A DNA stretch of 7,408 nt from an uncultured Bacillota bacterium. GTDB taxonomy: Bacteria > Bacillota > Clostridia > Peptostreptococcales > Anaerovoracaceae. The stretch is from the NCBI GenBank assembly GCA_946541435.1, contig CAMNJK010000075.1:1-7408 (forward strand). Direction: 5' to 3'. Made by a program: the position numbers and the translations under genes. Below the pieces are notes generated by a model. The model did not search any database, was not told the origin of the DNA, and saw only the letters and a list, made by a program, of their open reading frames with translations. Below are positions 1-6,084 of this stretch, piece after piece; positions within the stretch are counted from its first letter, which is position 1, and the number at the start of each line of letters is the position of its first letter.

Positions 1-1
1 T

Positions 2-886
2 CTGGCCAGTCTGGCCGTCTCCGCCATCGTGCTGATCGTGGGTGTGGAACTTCTGAAGACTTCCGTGGACCGGATCCTGCACCCCTCCCCTGCGGAGTTT
101 TCCTGGCTGATGGTGGGATTCATGGTGTTCGCCATCCTGCTCAAAGGCAGTCAGGCCCTCTTTACCATCGCCACCGGGAAGCACATCGATTCTCTGCCGG
201 TGATCGCCGCCGGCACAGACAACCGCAATGATGTGATCACCAGTATCATCATCGTGATCGGCATGCTGATCCATCATTTCACCGGACTGGACCTGGACGG
301 CTACATGGGCGGCCTCGTTTCCCTCTTTATTCTCTGGTCCGGGATCTCACTGATCCGGGAAACCATCAGCCCCATCCTGGGCGAATCGCCGGACGAGGAT
401 CTGGCGGAACAGATGCGGGAGATCATCAGCACCCACCCCTGGGTCCTGGGCGTCCATGACCTGCGGATCTACAATTACGGACCGGGCCGGAACTTCGCCT
501 CATTTCACGCAGAAGTGGACGCAGACTCCGACATCATCACCGTCCACGATCAGATCGATCACATCGAGCGGGAGCTTTCGCAAAAGCTGGGAATAGAGGT
601 CACATGCCACATGGATCCGGTCATCGTGAACGATCCTCTCATGGAAAAGCTGCAGCAGGCTGTGGCCGCCGCCCTTTCCGGATTCGACGGCGTGGAGAGC
701 TTCCATGATCTGCGCATCATCTCCGAGCCTTCCGGCAGGAAACTCTGCCTGGACATCGTGATGAAGGACAGCTCCAAAAAACAGCAAAAAGAAAGTGAAG
801 GCGAGCTCCGGGCCGCTGTTTACAACGCAGTAAACGAGATCGAGCCTCTGAAGGTCGCCATCACATTTGATCAGTCATTTCTGTAA
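2..886 (+). CDS. Cation diffusion facilitator (CDF) family metal efflux transporter, 5'-truncated by the window edge
   Basis: Integral membrane exporter of divalent metal by proton antiport; the in-frame coding sequence runs to the left edge, so roughly the first 95 residues (first two to three membrane segments) are missing. Counting from the GTG at base 29 as residue 1, visible membrane segments lie at about 1-10 (end of one), 27-50, 67-85 and 92-110. The segment before the second last contains D64-N-R-N-D68, a DxxxD metal site; in this family HxxxD is usual for zinc and DxxxD for manganese/iron-type members, so Mn export is plausible. A cytosolic dimerisation domain (about 122-198) carries H143, H160, H174 and an HMDP motif near 194-197, and is followed by a second, degenerate domain of similar pattern to the C terminus. 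The gene ends in TAA at 884-886 and is closed by its own terminator. It converges with the aminotransferase operon and is probably functionally independent. The family call is firm; the metal is inferred. Confidence 0.9.
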   Translation: MASLAVSAIVLIVGVELLKTSVDRILHPSPAEFSWLMVGFMVFAILLKGSQALFTIATGKHIDSLPVIAAGTDNRNDVITSIIIVIGMLIHHFTGLDLDGYMGGLVSLFILWSGISLIRETISPILGESPDEDLAEQMREIISTHPWVLGVHDLRIYNYGPGRNFASFHAEVDADSDIITVHDQIDHIERELSQKLGIEVTCHMDPVIVNDPLMEKLQQAVAAALSGFDGVESFHDLRIISEPSGRKLCLDIVMKDSSKKQQKESEGELRAAVYNAVNEIEPLKVAITFDQSFL

Positions 887-912
887 GCAGGCATCGGAAG
901 CCTGCTTTTTTT
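885..912 (+). terminator. Intrinsic terminator of the CDF gene
   Basis: Perfect 8-bp stem AAGCAGGC (885-892) / GCCTGCTT (900-907) with a 7-nt loop; the stem partly overlaps the stop codon and the right arm runs into seven consecutive T (906-912). It is well placed for transcription leaving the + strand gene. Read on the - strand the same stem is followed by TTACAG rather than a T run, so it is at best a weak terminator for the converging operon. Confidence 0.85.
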
Positions 913-953
913 ATGGATCCTCTTCCGTCTTACTGATTCAGCTGTTTGCCCAG

Positions 954-2114
954 CTATTTGCTCAGCGCAGCTTCGATTCGGTCAAAGGCTTCTCTTAAGG
1001 TATCGATGTTGACAGTGCAGGCGATCCGGACGTATCCCTCGCCGCATTCACCGAAAGCGTTGCCCGGCAGCGTCAGCACGTGGGCTTCCCGGAGGATCAT
1101 ATCCGCCGCCTCCACGCTGGACAGGCCAGTCTCCTTGATGTTGATGAAGAGATAGAAGCTGCCCTTGGGCGGATAGATCACGCTGATCTTGGGGATGTCG
1201 TTGATCCGCTCCGCAGCGTAGAACATGCGGCTCCTGTACTCCTCGATCATAGCCGGCTGCACCTCATCTCTGTGCTGCAGAGCGTAGATGGCTGCCCGCT
1301 GGGAGATGGACGGCGCGGTGAACACCACGTTCTCATTGATCTGCTGGACGATCTTGATGATGTAGTCCGGCGCGATGATGTTGCCCACACGCCAGCCGGT
1401 CATGGTGAAGTTCTTGGAGAAGGAATTGATGATGATGGTCCGTTCCTGCATGCCCGGAAGCGATGCGAAGGGCACGAAGGGATTCTGGTAACTGAATGCC
1501 GTATAGATATCATCCGAGACCACGATCAGGTCGTATTTCTCCGCGATGGCCGCGATCTTCTCCATGGTTTCCACCGTCAGGCAGTTGCCGGTGGGGTTGC
1601 TGGGTGAATTGATGACCAGGGCCTTGGTCCGTTCGGTGATGAGGCTCTCCAGCCTTTCCACATTGATCTGGAAATCCTCTTCCTCGTAGGTGGGCAGCTC
1701 CACGGGAATGCCCCGGGCCAGTTCCACCTGCTGGGGATAAGGTGTGAAGAAGGGCGCCTGCATGATGACCTCGTCCCCGTCATCCAGAATGGCTTCCAGC
1801 ACCAGGTACATGGCCAGGCATCCGGAAGCGCAGACGAAGATCTCCTCATCCGCGATGGTCATATCGTACTCTTCCCTGTAGTAATCGATGATGGCCTGGC
1901 GAAGCTCCGGGTCACCGCGGAAATCCGTGTATTTGGTGTGACCGGCGCGGGCATCCCTGAAGGCCGCTTCGATGATATCCTCATGGGTAGTCAGATCGGG
2001 ATCTCCCAGGCTCAGGTCGATGACATCGTCGAAGGACTTGGCCAGGACATCCGACTGTCCCATGGCTGTGCTCTGATCTTTCCAATAACGTTTCGCTATA
2101 AATCTGTGTTTCAT
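954..2114 (-). CDS. Class I/II PLP-dependent aminotransferase
   Basis: Cytosolic pyridoxal-phosphate enzyme expected to move the amino group of an amino acid to a 2-oxo acid acceptor. It is full length for the fold type I aspartate-aminotransferase-like family (386 aa). Residues, counted from the ATG ending at 2114: the phosphate/cofactor loop NSPSNPTGN (169-177, with Asn173), Asp201 and Tyr204 in SDDIY, the Schiff-base lysine Lys234 in SFSKNFTMTGWRVG, and Arg363 in YVRIA, the expected substrate carboxylate-binding arginine. All key residues are present. Two ATG codons stand in tandem (2117-2115 and 2114-2112); the AGGAGG at 2125-2120 is only 2 nt from the first but 5 nt from the second, so the second is preferred. 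It is the last gene of the operon, 15 nt after the CoA-transferase. Context suggests it makes the 2-oxo acid for the oxidoreductase encoded upstream. The amino acid used cannot be told from the sequence. Confidence 0.93.
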   Translation of the reverse strand: MKHRFIAKRYWKDQSTAMGQSDVLAKSFDDVIDLSLGDPDLTTHEDIIEAAFRDARAGHTKYTDFRGDPELRQAIIDYYREEYDMTIADEEIFVCASGCLAMYLVLEAILDDGDEVIMQAPFFTPYPQQVELARGIPVELPTYEEEDFQINVERLESLITERTKALVINSPSNPTGNCLTVETMEKIAAIAEKYDLIVVSDDIYTAFSYQNPFVPFASLPGMQERTIIINSFSKNFTMTGWRVGNIIAPDYIIKIVQQINENVVFTAPSISQRAAIYALQHRDEVQPAMIEEYRSRMFYAAERINDIPKISVIYPPKGSFYLFINIKETGLSSVEAADMILREAHVLTLPGNAFGECGEGYVRIACTVNIDTLREAFDRIEAALSK

Positions 2115-2119
2115 CATTT

Positions 2120-2125
2120 CCTCCT
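2120..2125 (-). promoter_or_regulatory. Ribosome binding site of the aminotransferase
   Basis: Perfect AGGAGG on the - strand. The gap is 2 nt to the first ATG and 5 nt to the second, which argues for initiation at the second (2114). Confidence 0.75.
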
Positions 2126-2129
2126 GAAT

Positions 2130-3356
2130 TTAGCGTACAGCTCCGGATTCTTTCAGGGCCCGGATCTGGTCCGGCGTATACCCCATGGATTCCAGGATCT
2201 CATCCGTATCCTGGCCGATGGCTCCGGTGGGCTGGTATTCTTTTCTTCCGTAATCACTGAAGGAGATGGGCGGCGACGGCATCATGACGGTGGTATGATC
2301 CTTGTCCGGATACTCCACGGGGACCATGTAGCCGTTCTCGATGGCCTGGGGGTCGCTGCTGACTTCGTGCTGCTCCTTCAGGATCTCGCAGGCGCAGTTG
2401 TTGGAACTCAGATAGTCCCTCCACTCCTGGGCAGTCCTGGTCAGGAAGATCTCATTGCACCGGGTGATCACGTCCACGATCTTCCCGTTCTCCTGCATCA
2501 CCGCGATGCTGGCGTAGTCGGGATCGTCGGCGTATTCCGGAATGCCGAACAGTCCGTACCACTTTTCCCGGTCCATCTCATACTCGTTGCAGTAGACGCC
2601 GATCCAGCGGCCGTCCTTGCATCTGTAGGTCTGGTTGAAGGGGTCTGTGGGGCGCAGCGGATCCGGATTCATGTGCTTGTGATCGAACTGGGTCTGGACC
2701 ACGCCGATGGCATTGCACCAGATGCCGCTGGCGAACAGAGAGATGTCCACCTTGGTGCCCTTGCCTGTCTTTTCACGGCCGTAGAGGGCCATGACGATGC
2801 CGGACAGGAAGGAAGAACTGGTGACCATGTCGCCGAAGGCATAGGTGGGCAGGAAGGGGAAGGAACCTTCCGTCTGCCAGTCGCCCAGAGGGCCGGACCG
2901 GAGCCAGAAGGCGCTGATGTCGAAGCCCGGATCATTGGCCGAGGGGCCCTTGTCCCCGTAGCCTTTGAAATGGGCGTAGATCAGTCCCGGATTGGTCTTT
3001 TTCACCGTCTCGTAATCCAGGCCGTTGCGCACCAGGGACTTCTCCCGGACATTGGTCACGAACACGTCCGCGTCCTTGATGAGATCCAGGAGGATCTTCA
3101 TCCCCTCTTCTGTCTTGTAATTCAGCGAGATGAACTTCTTGTTGCTGTTGTGGATGGTGAACAGCGGGTTCAGATCATCCTCATAGGGGGTGAATTCGTG
3201 GGTGCCGGCCAGACGCATCACATCGCCGTCCAGGCCCTCCACCTTGATGACATCTGCCCCGTAGGCACAGAGCATCCGCGCAGTGGTGGGCGCTGCCACC
3301 ACCGTGCTCATCTCCACAACTTTGACTCCCGCAAGGGGAAGTGTTTTCTGTTCCAT
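2130..3356 (-). CDS. Family III CoA-transferase (CaiB/BaiF type)
   Basis: Transfers coenzyme A between carboxylic acids; 408 aa, normal for the family. The N-terminal Rossmann part shows the family signature GVKVVEMSTVVAAPTTARML (10-29) followed by YGADVIKVE (32-40); NSNKKFISLNYKTEEG (70-85), LVRNGLDYETV (108-118) and KGYGDKGP (131-138) are also typical. Asp176 in TYAFGDM aligns with the aspartate that forms the acyl anhydride intermediate in this family. By recall the overall pattern is close to the FldA/HadA branch (aryl-lactate and 2-hydroxyisocaproate CoA-transferases of clostridia), but no 2-hydroxyacyl-CoA dehydratase or its activator is next to it. The start is supported by AAAGGAG (3372-3366), 9 nt before the ATG. 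It sits between the oxidoreductase and the aminotransferase, so the likely donor is the acyl-CoA made by the oxidoreductase and the acceptor an acid such as acetate (inference). The alternative is activation of an unrelated carboxylate. Confidence 0.93.
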   Translation of the reverse strand: MEQKTLPLAGVKVVEMSTVVAAPTTARMLCAYGADVIKVEGLDGDVMRLAGTHEFTPYEDDLNPLFTIHNSNKKFISLNYKTEEGMKILLDLIKDADVFVTNVREKSLVRNGLDYETVKKTNPGLIYAHFKGYGDKGPSANDPGFDISAFWLRSGPLGDWQTEGSFPFLPTYAFGDMVTSSSFLSGIVMALYGREKTGKGTKVDISLFASGIWCNAIGVVQTQFDHKHMNPDPLRPTDPFNQTYRCKDGRWIGVYCNEYEMDREKWYGLFGIPEYADDPDYASIAVMQENGKIVDVITRCNEIFLTRTAQEWRDYLSSNNCACEILKEQHEVSSDPQAIENGYMVPVEYPDKDHTTVMMPSPPISFSDYGRKEYQPTGAIGQDTDEILESMGYTPDQIRALKESGAVR

Positions 3357-3403
3357 AGGTTCCTGCTCCTTTATCTTCCTGCTTTCATTACCGCTTCGCC
3401 GGT

Positions 3404-3946
3404 TCAGATCTGCGCCATGGCGGACTTGGCGCCGCTGTCAAAGGCTGCGATGTTCTTCGGGTTGTTCTTGCCTTTTTTGCCGAAGTAATGCTCCATGCCG
3501 GCTCTCACATGATCCACATCGTAGAGATCCGATGCTCCCGCCAGGGCGCCCAGCATGATGATGTTGGTCCCCCGGGGGTTCTCCAGCTCATTGGCCAGCT
3601 CCGTTGCCGGGACACGGATGACTTTGATGTCATCTCTGTAGGTCCGGTCTTCACTGACCAGGCTGCTGTTCACCAGCAGGATGCCGCCGGGCTTGAGCCT
3701 CTCTTCAAATGTATCGATGGCGGATTCACTCATGGTCAGGAGGATATCCGGCTCATAACAGTACGGGCTCTGCAGCTCTTCGTCTCCGATCTTGACCTCG
3801 CAGTTTGCCGCGCCGCCTCTCATCTCGAATCCATAGGAAGGATACCAGGATACATTCTTGCCGTCCTCCATGGCGATGTCCGCCAGGACCATCCCTGCTA
3901 CCAGGACGCCCTGTCCTCCGATTCCTGAACAAATGATTTCGATCAT
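3404..3946 (-). CDS. 2-oxoacid:ferredoxin oxidoreductase, gamma subunit
   Basis: Gamma (CoA-binding region) subunit of a four-subunit 2-oxoacid:ferredoxin oxidoreductase; 180 aa, the usual size for a free gamma chain. The N terminus has the glycine-rich motif GIGGQGV (8-14) followed by AGMVLADIA, and the characteristic PSYGFEMRGGAANCEV lies at 36-51 (family form SYGxExRGG). LLTMSE near 69-74 and LKPGGILLVNSS at 84-95 are also typical. Its ATG overlaps the stop of the beta gene by one base (TAATG), with GGGAGGTGA (3961-3953) six nt upstream, so translation is probably coupled and subunit stoichiometry kept. The 47-nt gap to the CoA-transferase is the longest inside the operon; I see no terminator in it. 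Family assignment is firm; which 2-oxo acid is used is not visible here. Confidence 0.93.
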   Translation of the reverse strand: MIEIICSGIGGQGVLVAGMVLADIAMEDGKNVSWYPSYGFEMRGGAANCEVKIGDEELQSPYCYEPDILLTMSESAIDTFEERLKPGGILLVNSSLVSEDRTYRDDIKVIRVPATELANELENPRGTNIIMLGALAGASDLYDVDHVRAGMEHYFGKKGKNNPKNIAAFDSGAKSAMAQI

Positions 3947-4686
3947 TACTTGTCACCTCCCCTGTCGATGAACTCTCCTAACGGGAGATACTTGCTCTGC
4001 GTAGTCTTGACGTATTCACATGCGTCGATCTCCGACATCTTCCAGTTGGTGGGACACATACTCAGTACATCGATCAGACAGAAGCCCTCGCCGTTCATCT
4101 GCTTCTGCAGCGCCTTTTTGATCATCTTCTTGGTCTTCTCTGTATTGGCCGGTGTATTTACCGCCCCGCGCGCCAGATATGCCATGTCTGTATTGGCAAG
4201 GATCTTCGTGATATCCAGCATGCTGCCGTTCTTCTTCTCGTCACGCCCGAAGGGTGATGTGGCTGTCTTCATCCCGGGCAGGGACGCTGGTGACATCTGG
4301 CCGCCGGTCATGCCGAACACGCTGTTGTTGATGACGATGGCCAGGATGTTGTCATTTCTGATGGCGCTGTACAGGGTGGACTCAATGCCGATGCTGTAAG
4401 CGGATCCGTCGCCCGGACGGGCAATGACCAGACAGTCCGGCCGCGCGTGCTTGAGGCCGGCGGCTGTGACGATGGTCCTGCCATGGGCGCCCATGACCGT
4501 ATTATATTTCATGGCGAACTGACCGAACTGCCCGCAGGCAACGTCGTCAACGGTCAGCACCTTATTGCTGACGCCCAGTTCCTGGACGGCTTCTGTGATC
4601 ACACGGCAGATGATCCCGTGTCCGCAGCCCGGACACCAGGAAGCCTGCTGGTTCATATCTATATCTTTTGGGATTCTGAAATTCAT
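3946..4686 (-). CDS. 2-oxoacid:ferredoxin oxidoreductase, beta subunit (thiamine diphosphate-binding)
   Basis: Catalytic beta chain holding thiamine diphosphate and probably one [4Fe-4S] cluster. Numbering from the ATG ending at 4686 (246 aa): WCPGCGHG at 17-24 supplies Cys18 and Cys21; Cys51 (DDVACGQF) and Cys211 (SMCPTNW) are the likely remaining ligands by position. MGAHGRTIVTAAGLKHARPD (65-84) and the thiamine motif G92-D93-G94 ending in Asn120-Asn121 are present, followed by TGGQMSP (127-133) and a PGMKTATSPFG segment (137-147), all family hallmarks. An upstream in-frame GTG (4695) would add three residues, but it lies at the end of the AAGGAGG ribosome binding site (4701-4695), which is 8 nt from the ATG, so the ATG is the start. 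Alpha lies 13 nt upstream, and gamma overlaps by 1 nt. Confidence 0.94.
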   Translation of the reverse strand: MNFRIPKDIDMNQQASWCPGCGHGIICRVITEAVQELGVSNKVLTVDDVACGQFGQFAMKYNTVMGAHGRTIVTAAGLKHARPDCLVIARPGDGSAYSIGIESTLYSAIRNDNILAIVINNSVFGMTGGQMSPASLPGMKTATSPFGRDEKKNGSMLDITKILANTDMAYLARGAVNTPANTEKTKKMIKKALQKQMNGEGFCLIDVLSMCPTNWKMSEIDACEYVKTTQSKYLPLGEFIDRGGDK

Positions 4687-4694
4687 CTGCAGCA

Positions 4695-4701
4695 CCTCCT
4701 T
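4695..4701 (-). promoter_or_regulatory. Ribosome binding site of the beta subunit
   Basis: AAGGAGG, 8 nt before the ATG ending at 4686. Its first two bases are shared with the TAA stop of the alpha gene (TAAGGAGG), and it excludes the upstream GTG as a start. Confidence 0.8.
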
Positions 4702-5767
4702 AATATCTGCCTAACATCTCCTTGACATACTCGACGATCTTGAACTCGTTCATGTTATCCCAGTATTCTCCGTAGAATTCCACCGGGATCCTGTTTCCGG
4801 TGGCGAGGATGATGTCATCCTTCATCTGCCCCAGGATGTTTCTCTCTACATCCAGGATGGCTTTGACCTTGCCGCCGGCTTCCAGTTCATCGAAAGCTTT
4901 TTTGGGATAAGGCCAGAGGGTAATGGGACGGATCAGCCCCAGCCGAATGCCTTCTTTGCGGGCGATGGCAATGGCGGATTTTGCAACACGGGCGCTGGTG
5001 CCGTAAGCGACCATCACGATCTCCGCGTCCTCTGTCTGTACGCATTCCCAACGCTGCTCATTGGCTTCCATCGCATTATACTTTTCCAGACAGTAGGCCG
5101 GATACTTGCGGCCGCCGTCTTCCCAATCCCAGTAGCGGTTCCAGATGGCTCTCTGGGGTTCCCCCTCTTCACGAGGCTTCAGGGCCCAATCGTATGTATC
5201 CACATCATGCTCCTGCATGGGCGGAAGTTCCACCGGCTCGATCATCTGTCCGATGGTGGCATCCGTGGCGATCAGCACCGGATGGCGGTACTTTTCTGCC
5301 AGATCAAATGCGCCGTAGGCCAGATCCACACTCTCCTGCACGCTTTCCGGCGCCAGAACGATGGTCCGGTAATCTCCGTGGCCGCCGCCGCGGGTCAGCT
5401 GCCAGTAGTCGCCCTGCCCCATAAAGATGTCTCCCAGGGCGCATCCGATGCGCTGTACATCCACGATGACCGCAGGCAGATCACTTCCGCACAGGTAGGA
5501 GATCCCCTCCTGCTTCAGTGAAAAACCTGGCCCGGCCGTGGTGGTAAGGGCCCGCATACCGCCTGCGGCTGCGCCCAGCAGCATGTTGACGCCTGCCAGT
5601 TCGGATTCTGTCTGTACACAGTCTCCCCCGACCTCATCCATTCTCCAGCAGAGATATTCCAGGATCTCTGTCTGGGGTGTGATGGGATATCCGCTGAAAA
5701 ACCTGCATCCCGCGCGAAGGCAGGATTCAGCCAGGGCTTCATTGCCCTTCATCAATACTTTTGCCAT
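4700..5767 (-). CDS. vorB: 2-oxoacid:ferredoxin oxidoreductase, alpha subunit (VorB-like)
   Basis: Alpha chain pairing with beta to form the thiamine site and the 2-oxo acid pocket. Numbering from the ATG ending at 5767 (355 aa, the length of an alpha chain without a fused gamma domain): MAKVLMKGNEALAE at the N terminus, GYPITPQTE at 26-34, TESELAGVNM (53-62) with Glu56 a likely cofactor-contacting glutamate, TTTAGPGFSL (75-84), QGDYWQLTRGGGHGDYR (118-134), and the second domain with MVAYGTSARVAKSA (252-265). The opening and the GGGHGDY block match what I recall of proteins named VorB (branched-chain 2-oxoacid oxidoreductase), but the usual SSSSPG and RGGPGLG stretches are replaced by TTTAGPG and RIGCALG. 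A tryptophan-rich segment at 205-225 precedes the second domain. A farther upstream ATG (5788) would overlap the ferredoxin gene; AAGGAGG 8 nt before the inner ATG decides the start. The subunit call is firm; the symbol and substrate are tentative. Confidence 0.92.
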   Translation of the reverse strand: MAKVLMKGNEALAESCLRAGCRFFSGYPITPQTEILEYLCWRMDEVGGDCVQTESELAGVNMLLGAAAGGMRALTTTAGPGFSLKQEGISYLCGSDLPAVIVDVQRIGCALGDIFMGQGDYWQLTRGGGHGDYRTIVLAPESVQESVDLAYGAFDLAEKYRHPVLIATDATIGQMIEPVELPPMQEHDVDTYDWALKPREEGEPQRAIWNRYWDWEDGGRKYPAYCLEKYNAMEANEQRWECVQTEDAEIVMVAYGTSARVAKSAIAIARKEGIRLGLIRPITLWPYPKKAFDELEAGGKVKAILDVERNILGQMKDDIILATGNRIPVEFYGEYWDNMNEFKIVEYVKEMLGRY

Positions 5768-5775
5768 ATGTTCTG

Positions 5776-5782
5776 CCTCCTT
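5776..5782 (-). promoter_or_regulatory. Ribosome binding site of the alpha subunit
   Basis: AAGGAGG, 8 nt before the ATG ending at 5767. It overlaps the TAA stop of the ferredoxin gene as TAAGGAGG, the same arrangement as at the alpha/beta junction. Confidence 0.8.
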
Positions 5783-5987
5783 ACTCATCTATGATCTCGA
5801 TACAGTAGTCCGGGCACATCTTATAACATGCGCCGCAGCCTATGCATTCCTTCTCTTCATCGATCTGTACGATCTCGAATCCCTTGGCACCCAGCTCTGT
5901 GGAAGGCAGCAGAACGCCCTTCGGACAGACACTGGTGCAGAGGAAACAGCCTTTGCAGCGGCTGATATCCAGCTTGATCTTACTCAT
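5781..5987 (-). CDS. 2x[4Fe-4S] ferredoxin, delta subunit of the 2-oxoacid oxidoreductase
   Basis: Small electron-transfer subunit (68 aa) that carries electrons from the thiamine/iron-sulphur core to free ferredoxin. Two complete cluster-binding motifs are visible: Cys11, Cys14, Cys17 with Cys21-Pro22 (CKGCFLCTSVCP), and Cys48, Cys51, Cys54 with Cys58-Pro59 (CIGCGACYKMCP); a ninth cysteine, Cys62, follows. About 26 residues separate the motifs, as in the delta chains of KorD/PorD type. It is the first gene of the delta-alpha-beta-gamma block and lies 13 nt before alpha, which supports its role as a dedicated subunit. The only strong ribosome binding site, AGGAGG at 6006-6001, is 13 nt from the ATG, longer than usual, and there is no in-frame ATG, GTG or TTG between them, so the start stands but initiation may be weak. 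Confidence 0.93.
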   Translation of the reverse strand: MSKIKLDISRCKGCFLCTSVCPKGVLLPSTELGAKGFEIVQIDEEKECIGCGACYKMCPDYCIEIIDE

Positions 5988-6000
5988 CTTTTCGTCTTTT

Positions 6001-6006
6001 CCTCCT
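6001..6006 (-). promoter_or_regulatory. Widely spaced ribosome binding site of the ferredoxin subunit
   Basis: AGGAGG followed by a purine-rich 13-nt spacer before the ATG ending at 5987. The other genes of this operon have 5-9 nt, so the spacing is unusual. Confidence 0.55.
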
Positions 6007-6028
6007 ACTGTTCCTATTGATTTCTATT

Positions 6029-6061
6029 AAAAGAAGGCGGAGCAAGGCGCGAAAGCCGCCT
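6029..6061 (-). terminator. Terminator-like hairpin after the symporter gene, possible attenuator
   Basis: On the - strand, AGGCGG (6061-6056) pairs with CCGCCT (6040-6035), extended by one G-T pair, around a 15-nt loop, and runs into TTCTTTT (6035-6029). It lies 23 nt after the symporter stop and 41 nt before the ferredoxin start. The long loop and interrupted T run make it only moderately strong. It may end the symporter transcript fully or let part of it continue into the oxidoreductase operon. I see no convincing promoter in the 97-nt gap: TTTCGC and TTTAAT with a 17-nt spacer is the best candidate, and it is poor and lies inside the hairpin. Confidence 0.55.
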
Positions 6062-6084
6062 CACTCCCCTCTCAATCATACATT

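Noticed and set aside
3..17. Short direct repeat CTGGCC at the left edge
   Set aside because: It is two similar Leu-Ala codon pairs inside a membrane helix of the CDF gene, with no sign of being a functional repeat.
938..962. Small hairpin AGCTG/CAGCT near the aminotransferase stop on the - strand
   Set aside because: Only 5 bp and not followed by a T-rich stretch, so it is not a credible terminator.
1080..1607. Open frame of 175 codons on the + strand inside the aminotransferase
   Set aside because: It is a complement-frame shadow of a gene with all catalytic residues intact.
3357..3403. Possible terminator or five-codon leader peptide between the gamma subunit and the CoA-transferase
   Set aside because: The only hairpin (ACCG/CGGT) has 4 bp and no T run, and the short ATG-to-TAA frame has no binding site of its own. 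Read as ordinary operon spacer.
1938..3488. Long open frame of 516 codons on the + strand across the CoA-transferase gene
   Set aside because: It is antisense to the CoA-transferase and parts of its neighbours, which carry clear family motifs. Its product is rich in His, Asp, Val and Gly in no recognisable pattern, as expected from the complement of a GC-rich gene.
4687..4695. Upstream GTG start for the beta subunit
   Set aside because: Its G is the last base of the AAGGAGG binding site, so it cannot be served by it. The ATG 8 nt downstream of that site is correctly placed.
5768..5788. Upstream ATG at 5788 giving the alpha subunit seven more residues
   Set aside because: It would overlap the ferredoxin gene, and the strong AAGGAGG lies downstream of it, correctly spaced for the inner ATG at 5767.
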